Shown here one piece after another: positions 45,278 through 54,366 of a stretch of DNA of 64,000 nt (within the stretch, counting starts at the first letter, position 1; every line of letters starts with the position of its first letter). Below the pieces are notes generated by a model that had not been told where the DNA came from, did not search any database, and was given only the letters and a program-made list of their open reading frames with translations. A program made the position numbers and the translations under genes. Origin of the DNA: Sphingobacteriales bacterium (GTDB lineage: Bacteria; Bacteroidota; Bacteroidia; Chitinophagales; JADIYW01); NCBI GenBank assembly GCA_016699615.1, contig CP064984.1:2266001-2330000 (forward strand), in the 5' to 3' direction.

Positions 45278-46246
45278 CTAACTATTTCTAATGACCAAAT
45301 GTTGTATTAAACTTTCTAGAATCTCTTTTTTCTCGTTTGATATGCTTAGCTTCTCTAAATTTTCTTTTGCTATTTGTATAAAGTTATTTCTACGCTCAAT
45401 AGAATAATTGTAGATATTGTATTTATTATAAATAGATAAAACCTTTTCTACCTTTTTGTCAGTATTTTTACTGTTTATTATTTCTTCTAATGTCGTATCG
45501 TTATTGTTTTTTGATTGTTCTAATGCTTTAATGAATAGAATTGTTTTTTTATTCTGTAAAATATCGCCGCCTAATTGTTTGCCTACATCTTTTGTCTCAC
45601 CATAGCAATCTAAAATATCATCTTGAATTTGAAATGCAATGCCAAGATTTAAACCATATTGATACATTGCAATTGCATCTTCTGCTGATGCGCCACCAAT
45701 AATAGCACCAATTTGCATACTTGCAGCCAAAAGCACAGCTGTTTTTAGCTTTATCATGTTGATGTACTCAAGTTCTGTTACACTTTGTTGTTGTTCAAAA
45801 TTTATATCATATTGCTGACCTTCACAAACTTCAATTGCTGTCTGCGTGAAAATATTAAATATCTTATTAAAATATTTGCTTTCAATTTTCGATAAACATT
45901 GATATGCATAAATCAATAATACATCACCACTTAGTATCGCTGTTGTTATATTGTATTTTTCATGCAAGGTTTGGTGTCCACGTCTGAGTGGTGCGTCGTC
46001 CATAATATCATCATGTATTAATGTAAAATTGTGAAAGTACTCTGTAGCTAGTGCAGCATCAAGTGCATGTGTGTACGATTTGTTGTATAACTCAGTGCAA
46101 AGTAATAAAAGTGCTGGTCTCAATCGTTTACCACCAATTTGCAAAAAATAATTATTGGGTTCATATAATTCTTGAGGTGATTGTGTGAATTTATTCTGAT
46201 TTAGATAGTCTAAAAAATATTCTCTTAGTTGTTCCAAGGTATGCAT
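45278..46246 (-). CDS. polyprenyl synthetase family protein
   Basis: A 322-residue trans-isoprenyl diphosphate synthase that condenses isopentenyl diphosphate with allylic diphosphates to give farnesyl, geranylgeranyl or longer chains. The first aspartate-rich motif is LIHDDIMDDAPLRRG, and the second is FQIQDDILDCYG. The IGGKRLRPALLLL and KLKTAVLLAAS segments are conserved. Chain length cannot be read reliably. A TTG-initiated version begins at 46252; ATG 46246 is preferred because a -7 box ends 3 nt before it. Confidence 0.93.
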   Translation of the reverse strand: MHTLEQLREYFLDYLNQNKFTQSPQELYEPNNYFLQIGGKRLRPALLLLCTELYNKSYTHALDAALATEYFHNFTLIHDDIMDDAPLRRGHQTLHEKYNITTAILSGDVLLIYAYQCLSKIESKYFNKIFNIFTQTAIEVCEGQQYDINFEQQQSVTELEYINMIKLKTAVLLAASMQIGAIIGGASAEDAIAMYQYGLNLGIAFQIQDDILDCYGETKDVGKQLGGDILQNKKTILFIKALEQSKNNNDTTLEEIINSKNTDKKVEKVLSIYNKYNIYNYSIERRNNFIQIAKENLEKLSISNEKKEILESLIQHLVIRNS

Positions 46247-46249
46247 GTA

Positions 46250-46257
46250 CAAAAATA
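46250..46257 (-). promoter_or_regulatory. -7 box TATTTTTG adjoining the polyprenyl synthase start
   Basis: The minus-strand TATTTTTG fits TAnnTTTG and ends 3 nt before the ATG at 46246, so the message would be leaderless or nearly so. Confidence 0.5.
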
Positions 46258-46348
46258 AGATTAATTGTACTTATTGTTTGTGTTTTTTGTATATTCGTTG
46301 TCTTGTTTTAAAAAAAATAATTATTGATTATTAAATAAAATTTGAATT

Positions 46349-47068
46349 ATGTCATTAGAAGAGTTTAAAAAGAAGCGAGCATATAGACAAAGAAATTGGA
46401 CACAAGTTAATGCATCAAACTCATGGAGTATGTTTAGAATAATGAGTGAGTTTGTTGATGCATACGATAAAATGGATAGAATTGGTCCATGTGTTTCAAT
46501 ATTTGGTTCTGCTCGTACAAAACCAGATAATCCATATTATCAATTGGCAGAAGCATTGGCAGAAAGATTGGTGGAAGAAGGTTATGGTGTAATAACTGGT
46601 GGTGGTCCTGGAATTATGGAAGCAGGCAATAAAGGTGCTGCCAACAAAGAAGGAAAATCTGTAGGTTTAAATATTGAATTGCCATTTGAGCAAGGTCATA
46701 ATCCATACATAGATCATGACAAAGTAATTACACACCATTATTTCTTTGTAAGAAAAGTTGTGTTTGTAAAATATGCACAAGGCTTTGTGTATTTGCCTGG
46801 TGGCTTTGGTACTTTTGATGAATTGTTTGAGGTGATGACATTGGTGCAAACTAAAAAAATTGAACGTGTGCCAATAGTATTAATGGGCAAAAGTTTTTGG
46901 GCTGGCTTGTTAGATTGGATAAAAACAGAAGTGTTAGCCAATCAGCAGAATATTAATGAAGTAGATTTGGATTTGTTTTTAATTACTGATGATGTAGAAG
47001 AAGCTATTGAATATATCAATAATTTCTACGATACAGAACAGCATGATTTAAAACCAAACTTTACTTAA
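46349..47068 (+). CDS. LOG family (TIGR00730) Rossmann-fold protein
   Basis: A 239-residue protein related to the LONELY GUY cytokinin-activating phosphoribohydrolases, which cleave N6-modified AMP to base and ribose 5-phosphate. The phosphate-binding motif VITGGGPGIMEAGNKGA and the diagnostic VYLPGGFGTFDELFEV (PGGxGTxxE) are intact, and SIFGSARTKPDNPYY is the N-terminal strand-loop. Bacterial members probably hydrolyse ordinary or damaged nucleotides. Its stop overlaps the convergent gene by 8 nt. Confidence 0.93.
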   Translation: MSLEEFKKKRAYRQRNWTQVNASNSWSMFRIMSEFVDAYDKMDRIGPCVSIFGSARTKPDNPYYQLAEALAERLVEEGYGVITGGGPGIMEAGNKGAANKEGKSVGLNIELPFEQGHNPYIDHDKVITHHYFFVRKVVFVKYAQGFVYLPGGFGTFDELFEVMTLVQTKKIERVPIVLMGKSFWAGLLDWIKTEVLANQQNINEVDLDLFLITDDVEEAIEYINNFYDTEQHDLKPNFT

Positions 47069-48450
47069 TAGCATACATTTTACTAAACCATTCGTAGTCT
47101 GGCGTATTGCTGTCTAATGTGTATTTATTGAATTTTTGAGGATGTTCTTTAAATTTGATTAATGTATCAAAAGCACGTGCAATATTCTTAAAATACGTTT
47201 GATGATAGCCAATATTGTTTTTTCTTTTTACATAGCTTTTAAATGCTTTTAAATTTGATTTAAGCAAATCAAGCTCGTTGATTTCATAATATATTTTTAG
47301 CAAAAGATGTTTCATGTTCAAATTCCAAAGTATGTCTTTAAATTGATGTGTCATCAATATTTTAATTGCTTTGTTGTATTCTTGTTTGGCATAAAATAAT
47401 TTTGCCTGATTGAAAGCTAGTGTAATTGCTCGGAATTCAGATTCTATATAAATATTGTATTTCTTTATAAATTTTTCTACATCTTTTAGTCTATTTAGTC
47501 TAATGCCAAGTGTTACAACATTAGAAAAAATAAATCTAGTGATATGTTCGTAGTCATAAAGAAATTTTTTATTTAAGGCATATATGTATAGCTCAAATCC
47601 AGCAATACGATATTTTATAATATTCTGATTGTGTTTTTTTACACAGTAATTTATGATTATTTTATATAAATTATTTATATCTATAAAAGAAAATAGATTT
47701 TCATATTTTTTTAAGTTTTTTACTAAGTTGTCAAAGTTTACTTCATCATCATTGTTGATTAAAATATAAGTTTGATAATAAATATTGATTAATGGATTGC
47801 TAAGTAATTCGGATTTTGGTAAATAATTTAAGATAGGTTCTAATAAAATATTTTCAGTTACTTCGGAGTTTAGTGCTTTTATAGAACTTGTTTGTGTGGC
47901 ATTTTTTAGCAATTCAATTACATAATAAATGTTTAGATGATGGTTGATTTCATTTACATATTGCAATGTATTTCTGTTTTGAATTGAGCTTATTTCATAT
48001 TGATTGCTGAAAAAATGAAAAGCATCTAAATAATATTTATTGTCTTTTATTTTTGTTTCTGTATAATTTCAACACCATCTTGCAATTTTATTTCAGCATA
48101 TTTGTGTAGTTGTTTTCCAAGATAAAATTCTGCTAAAATATGATGTTGGCTAATTTTATTTTTATCATAATGATATTCTACGATAAATTCTTCCAATAAT
48201 TGTGTGCAAAGCCAAATTAAATGTCTAATGACTAAGTCTTTGTATGCTGTTTGCTCGCCATAAAGATGTAAAAATGCCTTTTCTTTTGTAACAATATGCT
48301 CATTTATGCTTTTCTTTGAAGAAAAAATAAAAAAAAATCATACAAATCTTTGTGCAATTTGACATAATGAATAATAACGTATTTTTTTAACAGTCTTTTT
48401 TCTTCTTTATTTAAAGCTAAATAGGTTTGTATTAATTTTGTTTCATACAT
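47061..48450 (-). CDS. unknown helical protein with two frame interruptions (paralogue of 16242-17765)
   Basis: Three consecutive minus-strand frames join into a 463-residue protein if two bases are restored. It begins MYETKLIQTYLALNKEEKR at ATG 48450. One base appears lost near the A9 run at 48329-48337 (then SSKKSINEHIV) and another at the T5 run at 48050-48054 (EIIQKQKIKDNKYYLDAFHFF). The last part runs to TAA at 47061. As sequenced, the longest piece is about 301 residues. The joined protein matches the one at 16242-17765 in layout: the ...EKRLLKKYV start, IRHLIWLCTQLLEEF where the other has VKQYLFDLIV, and helical repeats after. No known domain. Confidence 0.7.
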
Positions 48451-48549
48451 TTTTATTCTATTTTATTTCCATTTTTTATTGACAAACGGATTTTTTTATA
48501 ATTCAAAAATAAGTTTTTTTTTATAAACTTTGTATAGAAATTAATTTTA

Positions 48550-49422
48550 ATGAAAAAATATATAAAATTCATCTTAGCCACATTTGTATGCACAATGCTT
48601 ATTTTTTCCAGTTGCAGCAAATCAGCATCTAGTCCAAAAGATGATCAAAACAACTTGCGTAGAATTAAAAAATCTAATAAGATAATAATTGATAATGCAA
48701 ATAGAGTAGATAGAGAAAATGCAGATAGAATCATTGAATCTATTACGTATTTCTATAATGATGATGACTTATTAATACAGCTTAATTTTTATGCTGATAC
48801 TGCTGCTGGTACACCATTGCAAGCAGCTTGGGACGTAGAGTATTATAATAATATTGCCACATTAAGTTCGGTAACTAATAGTAGCGTAGGCTTGCAATTT
48901 ATACATGATAACCAAAAACGTGTTTTAGTAGTAAAATCAATAATAAATGGACTGGATAGTATAAAATTCTATTATGGTGACTCTAACCAAATTTCTGAAA
49001 TAAAGATTATAGATATATTTGGACAAAGCAAACACCATTTTGATTTTATATACGATGAAAATAATAATTTGTTGGCATATAAAACCATAGACAGAAATAA
49101 TGGCAATCTAGTTTCAAGAGTGGCGTTGAGCTATTATCCAGATTACAAAATCAGAAATGAGTTTGATAGTAGATTTTATAGAGAAGAAACCAGATTGTAC
49201 TATTTAGGTGGATTGAATTTGATATACATGTTAGGTTTGAACTATGGCGAAACAACCAAAAATGCATTGAAAGAAAGAATAGAGTATATGCCAAATTTGA
49301 CAGGAGATACCACAACAAGAACAAACCAATATACTTATACATTCAATTCTGAGAATGAAATTATATATAGAAAAATGACTGGACCATCAGATACTTTGTA
49401 TTATAATTTTGAATATGAATAA
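48550..49422 (+). CDS. predicted lipoprotein with YD-like repeats, unknown
   Basis: A 290-residue lipoprotein: signal peptide ending LIFSSC (Cys22), followed by a Ser-rich linker. The mature part is strand-rich with repeated Tyr-Asp/Asn and Asp-Asn-Gln pairs (ITYFYNDDDLLIQLNFYAD, DFIYDENNNLLAYKTID, YTYTFNSENEIIYRK) similar to the DUF4595-like Bacteroidota lipoproteins built from RHS/YD-like strands. No enzyme motif is visible. The next gene begins 18 nt downstream and also encodes a lipoprotein, so the two are probably co-transcribed. Confidence 0.7.
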   Translation: MKKYIKFILATFVCTMLIFSSCSKSASSPKDDQNNLRRIKKSNKIIIDNANRVDRENADRIIESITYFYNDDDLLIQLNFYADTAAGTPLQAAWDVEYYNNIATLSSVTNSSVGLQFIHDNQKRVLVVKSIINGLDSIKFYYGDSNQISEIKIIDIFGQSKHHFDFIYDENNNLLAYKTIDRNNGNLVSRVALSYYPDYKIRNEFDSRFYREETRLYYLGGLNLIYMLGLNYGETTKNALKERIEYMPNLTGDTTTRTNQYTYTFNSENEIIYRKMTGPSDTLYYNFEYE

Positions 49423-49440
49423 TAAATAAAGCCAAATAAT

Positions 49441-50109
49441 ATGAAAAAAAACAATAAAACAAGAATGCTAATCATTATATCAATTATTATTGTCGTATCA
49501 GCATTTTTTACAAGCTGTGTGCCAACACCTGGAGGTAGTGGAACCACACCATCTGGTACTTTTAATATTGGTATAAGTGCTACATTTGATTATTTTTATG
49601 ATTGGTGGGATTTTCCATTTGGAATTAGCAAAGACACTTCTAAAATTATTTTAATTGATGGAGATTCTATTCGATTTAATGCAACATCTGCAGAATATAC
49701 TGAATCAGGTATTTTGACTAGGTCATATGCTTCAATACAAATAAATGTGCTAAATAATCAAGCTAATAACTATCAGTTATTGTATATTGAAGATTCTTTA
49801 TTTAGATCAAGCTCGCAAGATGGTTTAAAAACAATTAACAATAATACTTATACGCAAGATAAATGGAAAGTAATTTCTACAGTTTCTAAACATTATTTAT
49901 TTCCATTGCCTATGAATTTTGAAAAATATATTGTGTTTAGAAAATTAAAACCTAATAACCAATATTTATATTTTTGGTTAAAAGTAAAAGGTAAAATGTA
50001 TAAAGCTAATAGGATTCATCCATATTATGGCGAGACTTCCATAAATATAATTGAAACACATTGCTTAAATGGAAAATATCAATTGAATAATATTACAACT
50101 GGATTGTAA
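49441..50109 (+). CDS. predicted lipoprotein, unknown
   Basis: A 222-residue protein with a signal peptide ending AFFTSC (Cys26), followed by the short linker VPTPGGSGTTPSGTF. The rest is strand-rich (FNIGISATFDYFYDWWDF, YASIQINVLNNQANNYQLL) and rich in Tyr, Asn and Ile, like many Bacteroidota surface lipoproteins. No domain is recognised. It follows the other lipoprotein by 18 nt. The gap after it (50110-50257) is AT-rich with several small AT palindromes and no clear promoter box. Confidence 0.65.
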   Translation: MKKNNKTRMLIIISIIIVVSAFFTSCVPTPGGSGTTPSGTFNIGISATFDYFYDWWDFPFGISKDTSKIILIDGDSIRFNATSAEYTESGILTRSYASIQINVLNNQANNYQLLYIEDSLFRSSSQDGLKTINNNTYTQDKWKVISTVSKHYLFPLPMNFEKYIVFRKLKPNNQYLYFWLKVKGKMYKANRIHPYYGETSINIIETHCLNGKYQLNNITTGL

Positions 50110-50257
50110 AAATTATTCTGATATTAAATATTTGTTTATTAAATTTTTTGTACTAATTTTATTGATATTTTAATATTTTAATACAATATGTCTTGCATGT
50201 TTATATTTATTCAGGTTTGTTTTTATGTAATTATTGAATTGAAAAATAATTTTTATA

Positions 50258-51691
50258 ATGCTTTTTAATTCTTTAGAGTTTATATTGTTTTTTGTAGTAT
50301 TTTTTCTACTGTATTGGAAGGTTTGTAGAAATAATCTAAAAAATCAGAACCTACTTATTCTAGTAGGTTCTGCTCTTTTTTATGGTTGGTGGAATTGGAA
50401 GTTTTTATTTCTTTTGTCTTTTTCTATTTTATTAGATTTCTTCACAGGAATAAAAATGAGTAAAGCTAAAAATCACAACATCAAAAAAAGATGGCTGTGG
50501 CTAAGTATTGTTATTAATTTAGGTTTCTTAGGTGTATTTAAATATTATAATTTTTTTATTTCATCATTTGAAGAGCTATTAGCATATTTTGGCTTACATT
50601 CAAATTTTTATTTATTAAATATAGTTTTGCCAGTTGGAATTTCTTTCTATACTTTTCATGGCTTATCGTATGTAATAGATATATACAAAGATAAGATTAG
50701 TGCAGAAAAGAATCTTATAGATTATGCTGTATTTGTTAGTTTTTTCCCATTGTTGGTAGCTGGTCCAATAGAGCGAGCCACACATCTTCTGCCACAAGTA
50801 AAAAAACAAAGGGTGTTTAGTTATACACAGGCAACAGATGGATTAAAACAAATTTTATGGGGTTTCTTTAAGAAAATTGTAATAGCAGATACATGTGCAG
50901 AATATGTAAATGAAATATTCAATCAGCCAGCAGATAGCTCTGGAATTACATTAGCAATTGGTGCTGTGTTGTTTGCATTTCAAATTTATGGTGATTTTTC
51001 TGGCTACACAGATATTGCCTTAGGTACAGCAAAATTGTTAGGCTTTGAATTACTCAAAAATTTCTCTTATCCATATTTCTCAAGAAGTATAGCTGAGTTC
51101 TGGCGAAGATGGCATATTTCTTTGTCTTCATGGTTCAAAGATTATTTGTATATTCCGTTAGGTGGTAGTAAAAATGGTATGATTAATACGATTAGAAATA
51201 CATTTATTATTTTTTTAGTAAGTGGATTTTGGCATGGTGCTAATTTTACATTTATTGTTTGGGGTTTTCTTCATGCATTATATATTGTGCCTTCTGTTCT
51301 GCTCAAGACAAACAGAAATAATTTAGATATAGTTGCACAAGGAAGATTTTTTCCATCAATGAAAGAATTTGTGCAGGTAATTGTTACATTCATTTTAGTT
51401 TGTTTTGCTTGGATATTTTTTAGAGCAGAAAGTACACAAAATGCATTTGAATATATATATCTAATGTTCTCAACATCATGGTTAGATTTTGAAGGAAGAT
51501 ATATAAAAGTAATTTTTATAATTATAGTATTTGTGTTAATAGAATGGAAGCAAAGACAACAAGATATAGTATTAAAACTAAATATTAAGCGTAATTTTTG
51601 GAGATATCTTATTTATTATATTATTCTAATATGTATTTGGTTTTTTATATCTAAGCATCAAAAAACAGATTTTATATACTTTGCATTTTAG
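50258..51691 (+). CDS. MBOAT family O-acyltransferase (AlgI/PatA-like)
   Basis: A 477-residue multi-pass membrane acyltransferase. The N-terminal hydrophobic helices include FILFFVVFFLLYWKVC and FYGWWNWKFLFLLSF. The central conserved segment is SIAEFWRRWHISLSSWFKDYLYIPLGG, and the catalytic His is in FLVSGFWHGANFTFIVWG, as in AlgI, DltB and PatA. These proteins move acyl groups across the membrane to polysaccharide or peptidoglycan. The SGNH-like protein starts 2 nt downstream, as expected for a transfer partner. A terminator-like hairpin lies inside the coding region at 50345-50381. Confidence 0.94.
   Translation: MLFNSLEFILFFVVFFLLYWKVCRNNLKNQNLLILVGSALFYGWWNWKFLFLLSFSILLDFFTGIKMSKAKNHNIKKRWLWLSIVINLGFLGVFKYYNFFISSFEELLAYFGLHSNFYLLNIVLPVGISFYTFHGLSYVIDIYKDKISAEKNLIDYAVFVSFFPLLVAGPIERATHLLPQVKKQRVFSYTQATDGLKQILWGFFKKIVIADTCAEYVNEIFNQPADSSGITLAIGAVLFAFQIYGDFSGYTDIALGTAKLLGFELLKNFSYPYFSRSIAEFWRRWHISLSSWFKDYLYIPLGGSKNGMINTIRNTFIIFLVSGFWHGANFTFIVWGFLHALYIVPSVLLKTNRNNLDIVAQGRFFPSMKEFVQVIVTFILVCFAWIFFRAESTQNAFEYIYLMFSTSWLDFEGRYIKVIFIIIVFVLIEWKQRQQDIVLKLNIKRNFWRYLIYYIILICIWFFISKHQKTDFIYFAF
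50345..50381 (+). terminator. terminator-like hairpin inside the MBOAT coding region
   Basis: An 11-bp perfect stem CAGAACCTACT (50345-50355) pairs with AGTAGGTTCTG (50362-50372) around a 6-nt loop, then CTCTTTTTT on the plus strand. It lies 87 nt after the MBOAT start. It could be an intragenic attenuator or only a coincidence of coding constraint. Confidence 0.5.
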
Positions 51692-51693
51692 CT

Positions 51694-52635
51694 ATGAATA
51701 AATTTATTTTAAAAACAATAAAATTTTTATCGATACCACTTTTTGCAAGTGTATTGTTGTATTTGTTGTTGTCAAAAAAAATAACAAATGGAAGTTATTT
51801 AGCTGCTTTGTATGAATTTAAACAACCATTGCTGCAACAACATCAACATCAAAAAAAGATAATTATTATTGGTGGCTCAAATGGTAAGTTTTGCTATTAT
51901 TCTCCAATCATAAAAAAACATTTCTCTGAATATGAAGTGATAAATGCTAGTTTGCAAGGCAATGTTGGGTTAATGCATTCGCTAAATTATATTAAACCAT
52001 ATTTGAATAAAGATGATATTGTTATTCTTTCGCCAGAATATGCCATGTTGCAAACAGAAAGTGGTTTGTATGGTAATTACCAAAGTACACATTTGATGTC
52101 AGTTTATAATGGTGTTTTTAATCAAAACTTTAAAGATCTAAACTATTTACAATCATTTTTATCACAATCTTTTATGCATTATAAAGCATTGTTGGAAATT
52201 TTAGTTATCAGGATTGTAATTGGAAATAAGCAACAAAAAGAATTGTTTATTAAAAAACATCACAATGAATATGGAGACATTATTCACGCTAAAGGAAAAA
52301 TAAACTATGTGAGTTTCCCAATACAAATTGACACTAATTTTAATCAATATGCCATTGAGTTTTTAAGTAATTACCAAAAATTTTGCACTGAAAACAAGAT
52401 AAATTTCTTTGTAAATTTTCCAGCAGTAGCAAAACAAGCATTAACTATTCAATTAGATGATAGTTTGTTTCTACAATCTTTTAAAAGTAATTTTAAAAAT
52501 GTGATGTATTTGAATTTTCCATCTGATGCTGTTGCAGACAAGGAGTATTTCTTCGATTCTCCTTATCATCTTAGAGAAAAGGAACAGCACGAGCATACAG
52601 AAAAATTGTGCGCACACTTGAAATCAAAATTATAA
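51694..52635 (+). CDS. SGNH-like acyltransferase partner protein
   Basis: A 313-residue protein with an N-terminal membrane helix (TIKFLSIPLFASVLLYLLL) followed by an extracytoplasmic domain. The start of the domain, KIIIIGGSNGKFCYYSPII, shows the GDSL/SGNH-like Ser region, NASLQGNVGLMHSL is the second block, and FFDSPYHLREKEQ near the end has the Asp and His of the catalytic set. In alginate and peptidoglycan O-acetylation, such a protein accepts the acyl group from the MBOAT protein and passes it to the polymer. The gene lies 2 nt after the MBOAT gene, so the pair is one transcription unit. Confidence 0.8.
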   Translation: MNKFILKTIKFLSIPLFASVLLYLLLSKKITNGSYLAALYEFKQPLLQQHQHQKKIIIIGGSNGKFCYYSPIIKKHFSEYEVINASLQGNVGLMHSLNYIKPYLNKDDIVILSPEYAMLQTESGLYGNYQSTHLMSVYNGVFNQNFKDLNYLQSFLSQSFMHYKALLEILVIRIVIGNKQQKELFIKKHHNEYGDIIHAKGKINYVSFPIQIDTNFNQYAIEFLSNYQKFCTENKINFFVNFPAVAKQALTIQLDDSLFLQSFKSNFKNVMYLNFPSDAVADKEYFFDSPYHLREKEQHEHTEKLCAHLKSKL

Positions 52636-52651
52636 TCTTGTAGTTGTTTCT

Positions 52652-52659
52652 TATATTTG
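52652..52659 (+). promoter_or_regulatory. -7 box TATATTTG before the M23 peptidase
   Basis: TATATTTG fits TAnnTTTG and ends 3 nt before the ATG at 52663, another leaderless-type start. It suggests that the peptidase can be transcribed separately from the MBOAT pair. Confidence 0.45.
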
Positions 52660-52662
52660 TAC

Positions 52663-54366
52663 ATGTTGTTTAGGTATTCGAGTTTATTCTTGTTCTTATT
52701 AACAGTAGTTTCATGCACGCAAAAATCGCAAGTGCCTATTGCTGATGAAAGAAGTGAGTCAAATGATAAGTTATTAATAGAACCATTAGCTTGTCATTTT
52801 ATTTCGCCAATAAATTTACCTTTTGATTTGGCAGGAAGTTTTGCAGAACCACGCACCAATCATTTTCACTCAGGTATTGATATTAAAACTAATAAAGTTG
52901 AAGGTTATCCAATATTTGCTGTTGCTGATGGCTTTATTTCAAGAATAAAGATATCGCCTTTTGGCTATGGAAAAGTTGTGTATGTTGAACATCAAAATGG
53001 ATACACTAGTGTGTACGCACATCTACAAAAGTTTAATAAATTATTGGATAGTTTGGCGCTTTCATACATGTATGCAAATCAAACTAATGAAATAGATATC
53101 GTATTAGAGAAAAATAAATTTAAAGTAAAACAAGCTGATACAATAGCATTTTCTGGCAATTCTGGTGGTAGTACTGCGCCACATTTGCATTTTGAAATTA
53201 GAGAAACTGTTTCTGAAATGGCAAGAAATCCTTTGGATTTTTATAGTTCAGATATGTTTGTTGATAGCACAAAGCCAAGTATTCAAAAAATAATAATAAA
53301 GGAATTTTTCAATGAAAATTTCGTGTTAGATACCATGAACGTGTACAAGGCATCTGATTTTGTAACACAGAATTCATCAGTTGTGTATGTGCAGCAACCA
53401 TATTTTACATTTGCTGTGCAAGGTTATGATAAACAAAATGAATTGTCGCAGAATAAAAATGGTATACAAAAAATAGAAGTGTTTGAAAGAAATAGCTTGC
53501 TATTTGAATATGATATTCAAAAAATAGATTTTAATTCGACAAGAGCGTGTAATGTGTTTTTTGACTATAATTATTACTTGCATAATAAGAATGTGTATGC
53601 CTATAATTGTTTTCAATTAACCAATAATACTTTACCAATTTACACGAATCAAAATAAAAAAATATATACAATATTGCCAAATGATACAATGTTTCTAACA
53701 ATATATGCGTATGATTATAATCAAAATAAAACGGTGCATTATATAAATGTTTGTCATAGGAAAAATAATTATGTCAAAAATGAAATTGCAAAAATTATAA
53801 ATAAAAGATTAGTTTCAGCATCTCAAAAAGATAGTGTAGTTGTTGGTAATTTTAAAATAATTTGGAATAAGAATACTTTTTATGATAAACAATATTTGCA
53901 TTATGATGTAGATACTACTAAACAAAAATTTATTGTACAATTGTATAAAGACGAAACACCTTTGCATAATTCAGCTGAAATTGTAATCAATAATTCTACA
54001 TTAAAAAATAAATATAAATTATGTGTTGTGTTAGAAAATGATAATAAAAAAAATTATCTAAGTACTACTGTGCATAATGATAATTTTATTGCACAAAATA
54101 AAGAATTGGGCAAATTTTATTTAGATTACGATACTATTGCACTAACAATTTCTACTGTTGTTTTTAAAAACAATCAATTTTCTGCTTTTATTGAAGATAA
54201 ACAATCTGGCATTCTAACTTATAATTTATATGTAGATGATAAGTGGACGCCAATTTATTACGATGCAAAAAATAATAGCATTCAATCATATACAAGCATA
54301 AAAGGTACTAAACTAAAATTAGTTGTTATAGATAAGAAAAATAATATTTCAACTTATGAGAAATAA
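52663..54366 (+). CDS. M23 (LytM) peptidase lipoprotein
   Basis: A 567-residue lipoprotein (signal peptide ending TVVSC, Cys18 from ATG 52663; a TTG version begins at 52657). The M23 domain spans about residues 50-200: FHSGIDIKTN supplies the H-x-G-x-D zinc pair, GYTSVYAHLQKF the third ligand region and HLHFEIRE the HxH, so it should cut peptidoglycan cross-bridges. The long C-terminal half, rich in Asn, Lys and Tyr (VDKKNNIS type strands), probably forms beta-sandwich domains of unknown role. It follows the MBOAT/SGNH-like pair, which fits a cell-wall cluster. Confidence 0.9.
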   Translation: MLFRYSSLFLFLLTVVSCTQKSQVPIADERSESNDKLLIEPLACHFISPINLPFDLAGSFAEPRTNHFHSGIDIKTNKVEGYPIFAVADGFISRIKISPFGYGKVVYVEHQNGYTSVYAHLQKFNKLLDSLALSYMYANQTNEIDIVLEKNKFKVKQADTIAFSGNSGGSTAPHLHFEIRETVSEMARNPLDFYSSDMFVDSTKPSIQKIIIKEFFNENFVLDTMNVYKASDFVTQNSSVVYVQQPYFTFAVQGYDKQNELSQNKNGIQKIEVFERNSLLFEYDIQKIDFNSTRACNVFFDYNYYLHNKNVYAYNCFQLTNNTLPIYTNQNKKIYTILPNDTMFLTIYAYDYNQNKTVHYINVCHRKNNYVKNEIAKIINKRLVSASQKDSVVVGNFKIIWNKNTFYDKQYLHYDVDTTKQKFIVQLYKDETPLHNSAEIVINNSTLKNKYKLCVVLENDNKKNYLSTTVHNDNFIAQNKELGKFYLDYDTIALTISTVVFKNNQFSAFIEDKQSGILTYNLYVDDKWTPIYYDAKNNSIQSYTSIKGTKLKLVVIDKKNNISTYEK

